Shown one piece after another: positions 5,682 to 11,771 of a DNA stretch of 11,771 nucleotides (positions within the stretch are counted from its first letter, which is position 1; each line of letters starts with the position of its first letter). The notes under the pieces were generated by a model that saw nothing but the letters and a program-made list of their open reading frames with translations, had not been told where the DNA came from and ran no database searches. This stretch comes from Methanosarcina sp. Lineage in GTDB: Archaea > Halobacteriota > Methanosarcinia > Methanosarcinales > Methanosarcinaceae. The stretch is taken from contig JAMXLQ010000058.1 in NCBI GenBank assembly GCA_024280975.1, forward strand, positions 1-11,771, in the 5' to 3' direction. Position numbers and translations under genes: made by a program.

Positions 5682-6119
5682 ATGAATCTGGAGAAACCTT
5701 ACATCGTTTCTATATATGCCATTCTCCGGAACGAGAAAGGCGAATTTCTGCTTCTCAGGCGATCGGAAAACTCTCACAGCAATCCAGGAAAATGGGACCT
5801 GCCAGGGGGAAATCTGATCCATGGAGAACCCTTAGAAGAAGCTGTTGTGCGTGAGGTCTGGGAGGAAACCGGAGTTTCAATTGTACCTGGAGAAATCGCA
5901 GGATATGTTACCTTTGAGCTACCGGATAAAAGAGTGATTGCCGTAGTATATGATGGGGGATATATTATTGCTGATGTAAAGTTGAGCGACGAACACACGG
6001 AATATGCCTGGATTTCTCTTGATAATATTCTTGAACTGGATGCTCTTCCAGGTCATTTTAAAGAATTCTTTAGAAGATTCGCTGCAGAAAATAAAGAACC
6101 TCCAGAGATGCCTATTTAG
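5682..6119 (+). CDS. Nudix hydrolase
   Basis: A 145-residue Nudix-family pyrophosphohydrolase, cleaving a nucleoside diphosphate linked to some other group with magnesium in the cytoplasm. The Nudix box is perfect at residues 43-65: Gly43, Glu49, then REVWEETGV (Arg57, Glu58, Glu61, Glu62, Gly64). It is preceded by the usual GKWDLPGG. Strand 1 reads IVSIYAILRNEKGEFLLLRRS, close to the MutT/ADP-ribose group, but nothing fixes the substrate. Length is ordinary for a single-domain Nudix protein. The ATG at 5682 has only a weak, distant AGGGA upstream, so initiation may be inefficient. It is transcribed divergently from the oxidoreductase, 246 bases away, with no evident functional link. Confidence 0.92.
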   Translation: MNLEKPYIVSIYAILRNEKGEFLLLRRSENSHSNPGKWDLPGGNLIHGEPLEEAVVREVWEETGVSIVPGEIAGYVTFELPDKRVIAVVYDGGYIIADVKLSDEHTEYAWISLDNILELDALPGHFKEFFRRFAAENKEPPEMPI

Positions 6120-6355
6120 AGATTATCCGAAAAGTGATTACCTGCTACATATTTTTATATGAAAAACCGGAAAATTGGCAAATCATATTATCATTAACAG
6201 TTACCGGAGAAGTTTTCCATCCTCACAGCAATCTAGCGGAGTATTCAACTAAATTTTTGTATATTTTAGATAATATATTTTTACAACCCATAAATACAAC
6301 CTCAAGAATTATTTTCTTATTTATTACTTTATCCTGTCTGTTTTCAAGAAATTAC

Positions 6356-6388
6356 GGGTTAATTGAGCTTATTTTTGTGGATTAACCC
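6356..6388. repeat. 8-bp inverted repeat upstream of the PKD-gene promoter
   Basis: GGGTTAAT (6356-6363) and ATTAACCC (6381-6388) are perfect complements separated by 17 bases. They end about 29 bases before the TATA box of the surface-protein gene, so they could be a regulator site. A terminator role for the Nudix gene, 240 bases upstream, is less likely. Confidence 0.35.
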
Positions 6389-6416
6389 TAAAAATAATTT
6401 TATTCGAAAAAGTAAG

Positions 6417-6425
6417 TTTATATTT
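6417..6425 (+). promoter_or_regulatory. TATA box of the surface-protein gene
   Basis: TTTATATTT is preceded by the purine-rich CGAAAAAGTAAG, which fits a BRE. Start near 6446 gives a leader of about 100 bases. The gene has a strong AGGAGG six bases before its ATG, suggesting high expression. Confidence 0.5.
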
Positions 6426-6482
6426 AAGAACTAATTTTTCGGTCATTATTTTGTAAACAGCTAGTGAAATAACCATGACTTA

Positions 6483-6493
6483 CGCAACTAAAT
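6483..6493 (+). repeat. Left copy of an 11-bp inverted repeat bracketing the PKD gene
   Basis: CGCAACTAAAT here is the exact reverse complement of ATTTAGTTGCG at 8328-8338, beyond the other end of the surface-protein gene. It lies inside the predicted leader, preceded by GACTTA. It may be the residue of mobile-element ends or a chance match. Confidence 0.4.
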
Positions 6494-6545
6494 TGAAGAA
6501 TAGTAGAATTCACATCTTAGTTGAGTTTGTCCTAGGAGGACTTAT

Positions 6546-8258
6546 ATGAAAAAATCTTTTTCATCTACAATTTTATTAGGTATACTATTCTTGCAAATAG
6601 CTTTAGCTATTATACCATCAATTGGAGTAGCTTCAGCTGCAGGCAATGTGACAATTAATGACTTTACTTGCAATATCACTAAAGGGACCGTTCCTTTTGA
6701 TTCAAGGTTAAATGGTAGCGTGACCGGTAAAGTTACCAGCTGGAAATGGGAATTTTATAATCCACAAATTGACCATTGGTCTTACAGCGGAGGCAAAGGA
6801 AACTCGGTAACTACTTCTCATAGATTTGGGAGAGCTAAAGCTTATGGAGTTTTTAACGTTACTTTAATTGTATCTGGGCCTAATGGAAGTGATTCACTTA
6901 AAAAGATAGATTATGTGGTAGGAAATAAAAACACTACAGGCCTGCCAGTCGCTAATTTCTCTGCATCCTCCACTTCTGGATATGCACCATTGAATGTAAC
7001 ATTTACTGACAACAGTAAAAATGCAACTTCAAGTTTATGGTATTTTGGGCTGAAGGATACTTCAAAAGAAAAGAACCCAACATATACTTTCACTTCTCCC
7101 GGGACTTATAGAGTTGTTTTAGAAGTGAGCAATGGAAGAGGTTGGGATGCAACAGCCCAAGAAATAACTGTTTTGGGACAACAGCAAGTTCTTCCTGAAG
7201 CAGGCTTTGACGCCGATACCTCCAATGGTCTCAATGTGCAGTTTGCAGACACCTCACAAAATGCAAATGGATGGAACTGGAACTTTGGAGACGGAACTAA
7301 TTCTACAGAGCAGAATCCGGAACATACATATTCACAAGCAGGAAACTATACTGTCAATCTTACAGTAAACAATGAAAACGGAACAAGCTCAGCGAGCAAA
7401 ACAATAAATGTGGAAGAAGTTAGCAGCTCGAATGATGAAAGCGATAGTGGGGGCAGCAGCAGCGGAGATAGCGTGGGAACTGCGACTGTAGTAGGTAGCA
7501 GTGATAGTAGTAGCAGTAGCAGCGATAGTAGTAGCAGTAGTAGCAGTGGTAGTAGCAGCAGCGGAGGTGCCGGTGTTTCGCCCGAACCTCAAAGCAATGT
7601 CGCAGCTAAAGAACTTTCACAGACTTCTATTACATACGGAAACCCTGTAAATTTCAATTTCCCACAAAGTGCCACTCCTGTCACTAATATAAGTTTTAAT
7701 TCAAAAAAGACTGTTGGTAAGACTACAACTATAGTTGAGATGCTAATAAATCAGTCCACTCTGGTTTCAGAACCACCTTCTGATGAAGTATATAAATTCG
7801 TAAACATCTGGGTAGGGAACAGTGGATTTGCAACTCCCGATAATATTGAAAATGCAACAGTACATTTCAAGGTTGAAAAATCTTGGTTACAAGATAAAAA
7901 TATAGACAAGTCTTCCGTTACCTTCAATAGGTACAATGATTCAAAATGGAATCCTTTACAAACCACTCTTGCAGGAGAAGACGACAAGTACCTGTATTTC
8001 ACAGCTGAAACCCCGGGATTATCCTCTCCATTTGCAATAACTGGCAAGACAGCAGCAAACGCAACTCTGAACGAAACAAAGTCTGAAACTCAATCTGGAT
8101 CTAATAGTAGTCTTGAAAACAATGCAAGTAATGAAACAAATGTTAAACAGACACAAAGTTCAAGTACTTCTGAAAATGAAGGCAAAAAATCTCCAGGTTT
8201 TGAATCAGTTTTTGGAATCGTTAGTTTGCTTGCTGCGTTTTTGTATAAAAGAAAGTAA
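6546..8258 (+). CDS. Secreted PKD-repeat surface protein with PGF-CTERM anchor
   Basis: A 570-residue cell-surface protein. A Sec signal peptide (1 to about 32) is followed by a degenerate PKD-like unit (about 34-127), a PKD domain with WYFGLKDTS in place of the usual FGDG (134-210), and a canonical one with WNWNFGDG (217-291). A serine/glycine linker follows (about 293-345). Residues about 355-510 resemble the PGF-pre-PGF domain. Then come an Asn/Ser/Thr-rich stalk and the sorting tail: PGF at 550-552, a hydrophobic helix and a terminal YKRK. In the archaeosortase A system this tail is cut and the protein attached to the membrane lipid. Many N-x-S/T sites suggest heavy N-glycosylation. PKD domains usually mediate adhesion or surface-layer contacts; the actual role is unknown. 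The start is fixed by AGGAGG at 6534-6539. Confidence 0.92.
   Translation: MKKSFSSTILLGILFLQIALAIIPSIGVASAAGNVTINDFTCNITKGTVPFDSRLNGSVTGKVTSWKWEFYNPQIDHWSYSGGKGNSVTTSHRFGRAKAYGVFNVTLIVSGPNGSDSLKKIDYVVGNKNTTGLPVANFSASSTSGYAPLNVTFTDNSKNATSSLWYFGLKDTSKEKNPTYTFTSPGTYRVVLEVSNGRGWDATAQEITVLGQQQVLPEAGFDADTSNGLNVQFADTSQNANGWNWNFGDGTNSTEQNPEHTYSQAGNYTVNLTVNNENGTSSASKTINVEEVSSSNDESDSGGSSSGDSVGTATVVGSSDSSSSSSDSSSSSSSGSSSSGGAGVSPEPQSNVAAKELSQTSITYGNPVNFNFPQSATPVTNISFNSKKTVGKTTTIVEMLINQSTLVSEPPSDEVYKFVNIWVGNSGFATPDNIENATVHFKVEKSWLQDKNIDKSSVTFNRYNDSKWNPLQTTLAGEDDKYLYFTAETPGLSSPFAITGKTAANATLNETKSETQSGSNSSLENNASNETNVKQTQSSSTSENEGKKSPGFESVFGIVSLLAAFLYKRK
7495..7566 (+). repeat. Low-complexity AGT/AGC serine-codon tract
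   Basis: A near-perfect run of AGT and AGC codons, broken by GAT and GGT, encodes the serine linker between the PKD and C-terminal domains. The triplet period keeps frame if the tract expands or contracts, so linker length may vary between strains. Confidence 0.7.
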
Positions 8259-8284
8259 GAATATGTAATTAAGAAAGAATATAT

Positions 8285-8307
8285 GATGAGGATTCAATAT
8301 CCTCATC
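8285..8307. terminator. Hairpin terminator between convergent genes
   Basis: GATGAGGAT (8285-8293) and ATCCTCATC (8299-8307) form a perfect 9-bp stem with a 5-base loop, 26 bases after the surface-protein stop. T-rich sequence follows on both strands, so it may serve this gene and the convergent metalloprotease. The latter ends 107 bases away. Confidence 0.6.
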
Positions 8308-8327
8308 TAAATCTTTTATAGTTCCAT

Positions 8328-8338
8328 ATTTAGTTGCG
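8328..8338 (-). repeat. Right copy of the 11-bp inverted repeat
   Basis: ATTTAGTTGCG is the exact reverse complement of 6483-6493. It sits 20 bases beyond the terminator hairpin, so the two copies bracket the complete surface-protein transcription unit. Confidence 0.4.
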
Positions 8339-8413
8339 AAGGTACTAACAACTTTTGATTTTTCGGATAGATCTTAATCCGGATTTACTCGAAAGTTACT
8401 TTAAGATAAATTT

Positions 8414-9088
8414 TTACTTGAAGTACTTGTCCTCAAGTTTCTTCCTTTTACTCCTGCTATGTTGCCAGCTTACTCCAAGGTACAGGAGAACAGCAAAAGC
8501 AGCAAAAGCCCCCACACGCAGCAAGGGACCGTATTTGCTCAGAAGGAGAGGATTTATATCATCTGTTTGTTCGTATTCCGGATACATAATATCCCGTCTG
8601 TTGCTGCTGTGCCCAAGACCAAGGGCGTGCCCAAGTTCATGTTTTGCAATAGAGAACATTGTTGCATCCCCATACTGGCGCCAGGCTTTTCCCTGATAAT
8701 TCCCTGTCTCAAGGACTATATCCACCCTTACAAATCGACCATCAGATATCCTGGGGCTTGCATAGCCAGCAACGCCTGAAGGAGCCCCTTCAACACTCTC
8801 TAGATTTTCAACCCATTTAATCGCTATATCAGCGTCTGTAGAATTCACAAGTTCAAAAACAGGTGTAAATCTAAGGTTTCCGTTTCCTCCATTCTCCCAG
8901 TATTCCATAGCCTTTTCTACCTGGGTGTAATAGGTAGGGCTGTAGTGTTCGAGCACTTTGCTATCATCTATATATACAGTAATAGGAGAGTGATCCCACG
9001 GATAGTCTAAGATCCTTTCTGGATTCGCATCAGATTCAGTCGAGACAGTCGGCAAAACAAGTACAATCAGTAACAGCACAACGGACAA
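8414..9088 (-). CDS. Membrane-anchored matrixin-type zinc metalloprotease
   Basis: A 224-residue protease of the metzincin clan. The zinc site HELGHALGLGH (His150, Glu151, His154, His160) and the Met-turn DIMYP (Met168) are both present, the layout of matrixins. An N-terminal hydrophobic stretch (about 3-16) would export the protein. The catalytic domain runs about 25-180, with a hydrophobic segment at 187-206 and a basic tail SRSKRKK, so the enzyme should face outwards on a C-terminal anchor. No cysteine-switch propeptide is seen. The TTG at 9088 is the best start because a TATA box (9114-9123) would begin the transcript only a few bases before it; the frame stays open to 9146 without an ATG. 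The N-terminus is therefore uncertain. It is convergent with the surface-protein gene, a conceivable but unproven substrate. Confidence 0.88.
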   Translation of the reverse strand: MSVVLLLIVLVLPTVSTESDANPERILDYPWDHSPITVYIDDSKVLEHYSPTYYTQVEKAMEYWENGGNGNLRFTPVFELVNSTDADIAIKWVENLESVEGAPSGVAGYASPRISDGRFVRVDIVLETGNYQGKAWRQYGDATMFSIAKHELGHALGLGHSSNRRDIMYPEYEQTDDINPLLLSKYGPLLRVGAFAAFAVLLYLGVSWQHSRSKRKKLEDKYFK

Positions 9089-9113
9089 TATAATTCCACA
9101 TATACTGTTTCGA

Positions 9114-9123
9114 TTTATATAAA
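9114..9123 (-). promoter_or_regulatory. Palindromic TATA box of the metalloprotease gene
   Basis: TTTATATAAA is self-complementary and a near-consensus archaeal TATA box. On the minus strand a start 25 bases downstream falls near 9093, a few bases before the TTG at 9088, which implies an essentially leaderless transcript. Confidence 0.45.
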
Positions 9124-9189
9124 CAGGCCTCCATAATAAATATTATTGACCCTGAAAACCTGATGCAATAGTAACTCCTGCATTCATCT

Positions 9190-9230
9190 ACATATCTCGC
9201 ATATATTCCACATGTATCACATATGTTCGC
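9190..9230. promoter_or_regulatory. Cluster of CATAT/CATGT half-sites
   Basis: Four CATAT or CATGT motifs start at about 9191, 9200, 9211 and 9220, spaced 9-11 bases, close to one DNA turn. The outer two extend to ACATATCTCGC and ACATATGTTCGC. They sit between a minus-strand TATA box (9114-9123) and a plus-strand one (9253-9260). Confidence 0.3.
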
Positions 9231-9252
9231 TTAAATGCGGCGCAAAAATGAG

Positions 9253-9260
9253 TATATATT
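9253..9260 (+). promoter_or_regulatory. Plus-strand TATA-like element without a clear gene
   Basis: TATATATT is preceded by CAAAAATGAG. A transcript from about 9282 would run towards the 3' end of the convergent AhpD-like gene and be antisense to it. No credible plus-strand protein follows; only a 13-codon frame at 9262 begins nearby. Confidence 0.2.
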
Positions 9261-9342
9261 GATGGAAACTATTTATGGAGTCACTCTCAGCACTAACTTT
9301 TGATCAGATTTTGGTCAGGGGATTATTTTTTTAAAATTAAAT

Positions 9343-9360
9343 TCGGTCCTGATGGACTGA
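9343..9360 (-). terminator. Possible terminator of the AhpD-like gene
   Basis: TCGGTCC (9343-9349) and GGACTGA (9354-9360) pair with one G-T wobble around a TGAT loop. On the minus strand T-rich sequence follows. It lies 55 bases after the AhpD-like stop codon. Confidence 0.35.
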
Positions 9361-9414
9361 ACTTACAACAATCACAAAAATCGAATTTACATGTTTACAG
9401 TATTCGCCTATTTA

Positions 9415-9882
9415 TTAAAGAGTATTTCTGGAGAGATCACACATCTCACAATTTGGATCACGGCAGTATTTTTCGTCTTCATTTTCGTCACCCGGAAACT
9501 CGGATGCAAGTGCCCTCGTACCTTCAGCAAGCACTGAGGCATTGGAAATAGATGCTCCTATCATAATTGCATAAAATATTTTTTCTTTTGCTATACCTTT
9601 TCTTTTTGCGACTCTGATATGCATTTTCAGGCAATGCTCGCATCGAAGCGCAGAAGCCACGCCTATAGAAATGAGTTCAACGGTCTCCGGATCGAGATTC
9701 TTGAACCCCCTCATTATGGAGTTCTCATAAAGTGTTTTCGGGATGAATAGCTCCGGAAGATCCTTCATGAAGTTCATTATATAGGGGACTTCACCATACT
9801 GATTCCGGACATCTTCAAGGAGTTCAGGAACAGCTTTTTCAGGGTCCTTTTTCAAAATTTCCACTATATCCTCAAGTTCCAT
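9415..9882 (-). CDS. AhpD/carboxymuconolactone decarboxylase-like CxxC protein
   Basis: A 155-residue helical protein of the AhpD/CMD fold. The catalytic signature is ALRCEHCLKMH: Cys81, Cys84 and His88, the CxxCxxxH used for thiol-disulfide chemistry in AhpD-type peroxidase partners. The N-terminal region (about 1-55) is an acidic helical extension. The tail carries three more cysteines, Cys140, Cys145 and Cys148, as CxxxxCxxC after an acidic stretch (GDENEDEKY); I do not recall this as part of the core family. The start at 9882 is chosen for AGGTGG six bases upstream, rather than the longer frame to 9927. It stands alone between two unrelated units. A redox or oxidative-stress role is likely from the family; the partner is unknown. 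Confidence 0.85.
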   Translation of the reverse strand: MELEDIVEILKKDPEKAVPELLEDVRNQYGEVPYIMNFMKDLPELFIPKTLYENSIMRGFKNLDPETVELISIGVASALRCEHCLKMHIRVAKRKGIAKEKIFYAIMIGASISNASVLAEGTRALASEFPGDENEDEKYCRDPNCEMCDLSRNTL

Positions 9883-10023
9883 ACGAAACCACCTGCATAG
9901 ATTAACATGGAAAAAGGATTCAGACACCGTTTTCTGGATAAGGCTTTACAGTCTAAAGGATAAGTGAAAAGGCACGAACCCAGTAAAATGTAAGGCAAAT
10001 AACTCAACATGACAGAACCCGGG

Positions 10024-10956
10024 TCAAATTGTAAAACCAACGTCAGACTTAGATTTTATTTTTATCAATATATAATTTTTCATTTTTGATCGGGAAATAT
10101 TTGCGAGCTCAGAAAGAGTCACTCCCTCATCAAATTCCAGCTTTTCAAGCCTTTCGTGGAATTCATCATAAGGCAACTTGACCCTGAGCCCGTTAAGCTG
10201 AAGAGTAAGTGGGGCAGGAGAAAGTACAGTTCGAATCTCTGGGATTTGATTCTCAATTTCCTTCATGACTCTGGCAGGAAGCACTGCAAGGGGATCTTTT
10301 GCCTGCTGTTTACGAATATTATCAGCAATCTTTCCAACCTCTTCATTGAGTTTATCAAGGGCACTAACTTCTTCTGTTTTCCTTAACCTATGAGAAGTCC
10401 TTCCTATATTTCCAACATAAAGGTCTGCTCCGGGAACGTCCTCAGTTTTCAGATCAGGACCGCCTGTAACCACGATTGGGATTTCTATGCCTTCAAAAAG
10501 CTTTGGCTTCTTGTTTATTATACAGTCACTGAAAGATCCGAATGTAAAAACTGCAATATCATGCTCGTTGATAAGTTTCCTCTCGTAATCCATGGACAGG
10601 GATACTCTGCGCCCCATGCCTCTTGCAAGTCCTATCATGTTGGTATTGGCTCCAGGGTGGCGGAGATACTCTGCTACGTCACAGGCTGAATGCGGGAGGT
10701 GATGAGAAGCAAGCGTCGGCGAAACAACTGCAATCTCGACTCCAGTCAAGGGAGCTTCTACTAGAATCCCAAGCAGTTCGTCCGATTGCTTTTTCACTAC
10801 CGGGATATCTTTTTCAGGAATAAGCATTATAAGGTTGACTTCAGTCCCTGTAATTACTTGCTGGATTATATAACCTCCAAGGTCTTCCAGCAACTCAATT
10901 AAAAGCCCATGCTTGTGGACACCACCGGTATAAAGATAGGGGCGGAGTACAGCCAT
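10024..10956 (-). CDS. mmp7: Methanogenesis marker protein 7
   Basis: A 310-residue protein found in methanogens, which I recognise from its overall sequence, beginning MAVLRPYLYTGGVHKHGLL. It is complete and begins one base after the mmp17 stop codon, so translation is probably coupled; AAGGTAAG directly precedes the ATG. Family knowledge links Mmp7 to the component A3/McrC assembly that activates methyl-coenzyme M reductase, the enzyme releasing methane, in an ATP-dependent reduction of its nickel cofactor F430. Its own biochemical step is not deducible here. A GMGRRVS segment and the GGPDL and GNIGRTSHR blocks look like conserved loops. No signal peptide or membrane helix is seen. It is the last gene of the operon visible in this window. 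Confidence 0.88.
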   Translation of the reverse strand: MAVLRPYLYTGGVHKHGLLIELLEDLGGYIIQQVITGTEVNLIMLIPEKDIPVVKKQSDELLGILVEAPLTGVEIAVVSPTLASHHLPHSACDVAEYLRHPGANTNMIGLARGMGRRVSLSMDYERKLINEHDIAVFTFGSFSDCIINKKPKLFEGIEIPIVVTGGPDLKTEDVPGADLYVGNIGRTSHRLRKTEEVSALDKLNEEVGKIADNIRKQQAKDPLAVLPARVMKEIENQIPEIRTVLSPAPLTLQLNGLRVKLPYDEFHERLEKLEFDEGVTLSELANISRSKMKNYILIKIKSKSDVGFTI

Positions 10957-10957
10957 C

Positions 10958-11557
10958 TTACCTTTTCCCTCCTTTCGTCAGTTCTTCGAGCATTGTCCCT
11001 GCTTCTTCAATCCACTCATGTTTTAGTGCTTCCTCGGATGCCACAAAAATAAACTGGTTACCTTTATAGAGATGATAGCGGACTCTAAATCCTTCGGGAG
11101 TAACGCGGATTGCAAAATCAACAAGGTTTTCGTGGAGCCTATGCCTGGGATCTGCAACCATCATATCTTTCAAAAAAGCTGCTTCTTCCTCCGGCTTATC
11201 CGTACTTATAGCCACAGTCCAGCGGTCCGGCTGACTGATGTTTGCTTTCCCGTAGCGATCCCAGAGTTTTCCCAGTAATTCTGGAATGTACTGTTCTTTT
11301 TTAATCGAGATTATTATCTCACCGGCAACCGGTTTTGCTTCAACATCGGCAATATCAAGTGTTGTAACTCTGGTGCCTACATCTCTCAGAAGAATTGCCA
11401 TCTGAAAAAGGGAATCTTCAGGTCTCAACACCACCTTTATTTTCCCGATTGCCGGGGCAAGCTTGAGACTTGCAAGGTTGTCCTCGATAATTTTCCTGTA
11501 AAATTCCTGCTCCGAAGCAATTGCGGACTCTACAGCAAAGACCTCAAGCGAATCCAT
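10958..11557 (-). CDS. mmp17: Methanogenesis marker protein 17
   Basis: A 199-residue soluble protein matching methanogenesis marker 17 by overall sequence and by its position between mmp15 and mmp7. It starts MDSLEVFAVESAIASEQEFY, seven bases after the mmp15 stop, with a GAGG ribosome site in that gap. Recognisable stretches are VVLRPEDSLFQMAILLRDVG, the DRWTVAIST strand and PEGFRVRYHLYKGNQF. No cysteine cluster, signal peptide or membrane helix is visible. Marker 17 has been associated with the methyl-coenzyme M reductase activation machinery together with Mmp3, Mmp7 and McrC; a precise activity is not established from sequence. Tight packing implies one transcript with both neighbours. Confidence 0.87.
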   Translation of the reverse strand: MDSLEVFAVESAIASEQEFYRKIIEDNLASLKLAPAIGKIKVVLRPEDSLFQMAILLRDVGTRVTTLDIADVEAKPVAGEIIISIKKEQYIPELLGKLWDRYGKANISQPDRWTVAISTDKPEEEAAFLKDMMVADPRHRLHENLVDFAIRVTPEGFRVRYHLYKGNQFIFVASEEALKHEWIEEAGTMLEELTKGGKR

Positions 11558-11564
11558 ATTTTCC

Positions 11565-11771
11565 TCACTCCTCTACAAAGCCTGAAGCAAGCAAAGCTGC
11601 TCCTACTGCTCCTATCAGATGAGAGTTCTCAGGCACAAGGACATCGATCTTGAGAAGCTCTCCGAGGGCTTTTGGAACTCCTGCAATTAGTGAAGATCCG
11701 CCCACAAGAATCAGAGGTTCTTTGACATCTACTTCCTGCAACTGTTGCTCATAAATCTGTTCTACCACACT
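11565..11771 (-). CDS. mmp15: Methanogenesis marker protein 15, C-terminal part only
   Basis: The last 68 residues of a protein whose remainder lies beyond the window's right edge. The block LVGGSSLIAGVPKALGEL followed by NSHLIGAVGAALLASG is the end of an ASKHA-type ATPase of the BadF/BadG/HgdC (2-hydroxyacyl-CoA dehydratase activator) family. That family couples ATP hydrolysis to low-potential electron transfer, and marker 15 is its methanogen-specific member. The GTG at 11766-11768 is an internal valine, not a start, because coding continues to the edge. It heads the visible mmp15-mmp17-mmp7 operon. The assignment depends on a C-terminal fragment plus gene order, so other activator-family members are not fully excluded. 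Confidence 0.8.
   Translation of the reverse strand, partial: SVVEQIYEQQLQEVDVKEPLILVGGSSLIAGVPKALGELLKIDVLVPENSHLIGAVGAALLASGFVEE

Larger units (their letters stand above)
6120..6545. other. AT-rich spacer upstream of the surface-protein gene
   Basis: About 425 bases without a supported gene. An 83-codon open frame (6134-6385) has no ribosome site and a composition typical of AT-rich non-coding DNA. The spacer includes an inverted repeat at 6356-6388, the TATA box at 6417-6425, a roughly 95-base leader with CAACTAA/TTAGTTG arms (6485-6491 and 6517-6523) and the AGGAGG at 6534-6539. Confidence 0.5.
9089..9414. other. Spacer between the metalloprotease and AhpD-like genes
   Basis: About 325 bases with no supported gene. 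It contains the palindromic TATA box at 9114-9123, a cluster of CATAT-like half-sites (9190-9230), a plus-strand TATA-like element at 9253-9260 with no clear gene after it, and a hairpin at 9343-9360. Confidence 0.5.

Noticed and set aside
6134..6385. 83-codon plus-strand open frame after the Nudix gene
   Set aside because: It has no ribosome site, no domain likeness and AT-driven hydrophobic composition. It probably reflects few stop codons by chance.
7389..7592. Threonine/alanine-rich minus-strand frame opposite the serine tract
   Set aside because: It is a direct by-product of the AGT/AGC triplet repeat read on the other strand.
9300..9551. 83-codon plus-strand frame beginning TTG after a TATA-like element
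   Set aside because: It has no ribosome site, overlaps the 3' end of the AhpD-like gene in antisense and resembles no family. Only the possible promoter was kept, at low confidence.

Overview
The window reads as chromosomal DNA of a methanogenic archaeon, most likely a Methanosarcina. The diagnostic genes are methanogenesis marker proteins 7, 17 and 15 at the right edge, an archaeal hypusine-containing translation factor (aIF5A) beside an agmatinase, a tungsten-type aldehyde:ferredoxin oxidoreductase, and a large PKD-repeat surface protein ending in a PGF-CTERM archaeosortase signal. Moderate-to-low GC coding DNA, long AT-rich spacers and TATA-box promoters fit this. The genus assignment is inferred from gene content and protein flavour, not from a search.

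Layout. Positions 1-830: a four-helix membrane protein of DUF2178 type followed by a small Cro/CI-type repressor, a common membrane-protein/regulator pair, with dyad and direct-repeat sequences upstream. 830-1258: a gene-free spacer with a promoter and a stem-loop leader. 1259-1674: two tandem, 67% identical, 58-59 residue Sm-like proteins; the first is very short and easily missed. 1835-3179 (minus strand): aIF5A then agmatinase, separated by a terminator-like hairpin. 3180-3716: a 537-base spacer holding a strong nested hairpin (candidate RNA) and a GC-bounded palindrome near the probable aIF5A transcription start. 3717-5435 (minus): the oxidoreductase, divergent from a Nudix hydrolase at 5682-6119. 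6120-6545: AT-rich spacer with an inverted repeat and the promoter of the surface protein. 6546-8258: the PKD surface protein, convergent with a membrane-anchored matrixin-type metalloprotease (8414-9088, minus). 9089-9414: spacer with a short array of CATAT-like half-sites between divergent TATA boxes. 9415-9882 (minus): AhpD-like CxxC protein with an extra cysteine tail. 10024-11771 (minus): tightly packed mmp15-mmp17-mmp7 operon, mmp15 cut by the window edge.

How the genes relate. aIF5A and agmatinase plausibly share the hypusine/polyamine pathway. The Mmp proteins belong to the set that accompanies methyl-coenzyme M reductase. The surface protein and the matrixin form an extracellular module. 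The rest look like independent units. The most interesting non-coding items are the 75-base nested hairpin at 3438-3512, the leader hairpin in front of the Sm-like pair, and the 11-bp inverted repeat that brackets the surface-protein gene. Promoter, terminator and operator calls were made by eye and are tentative.
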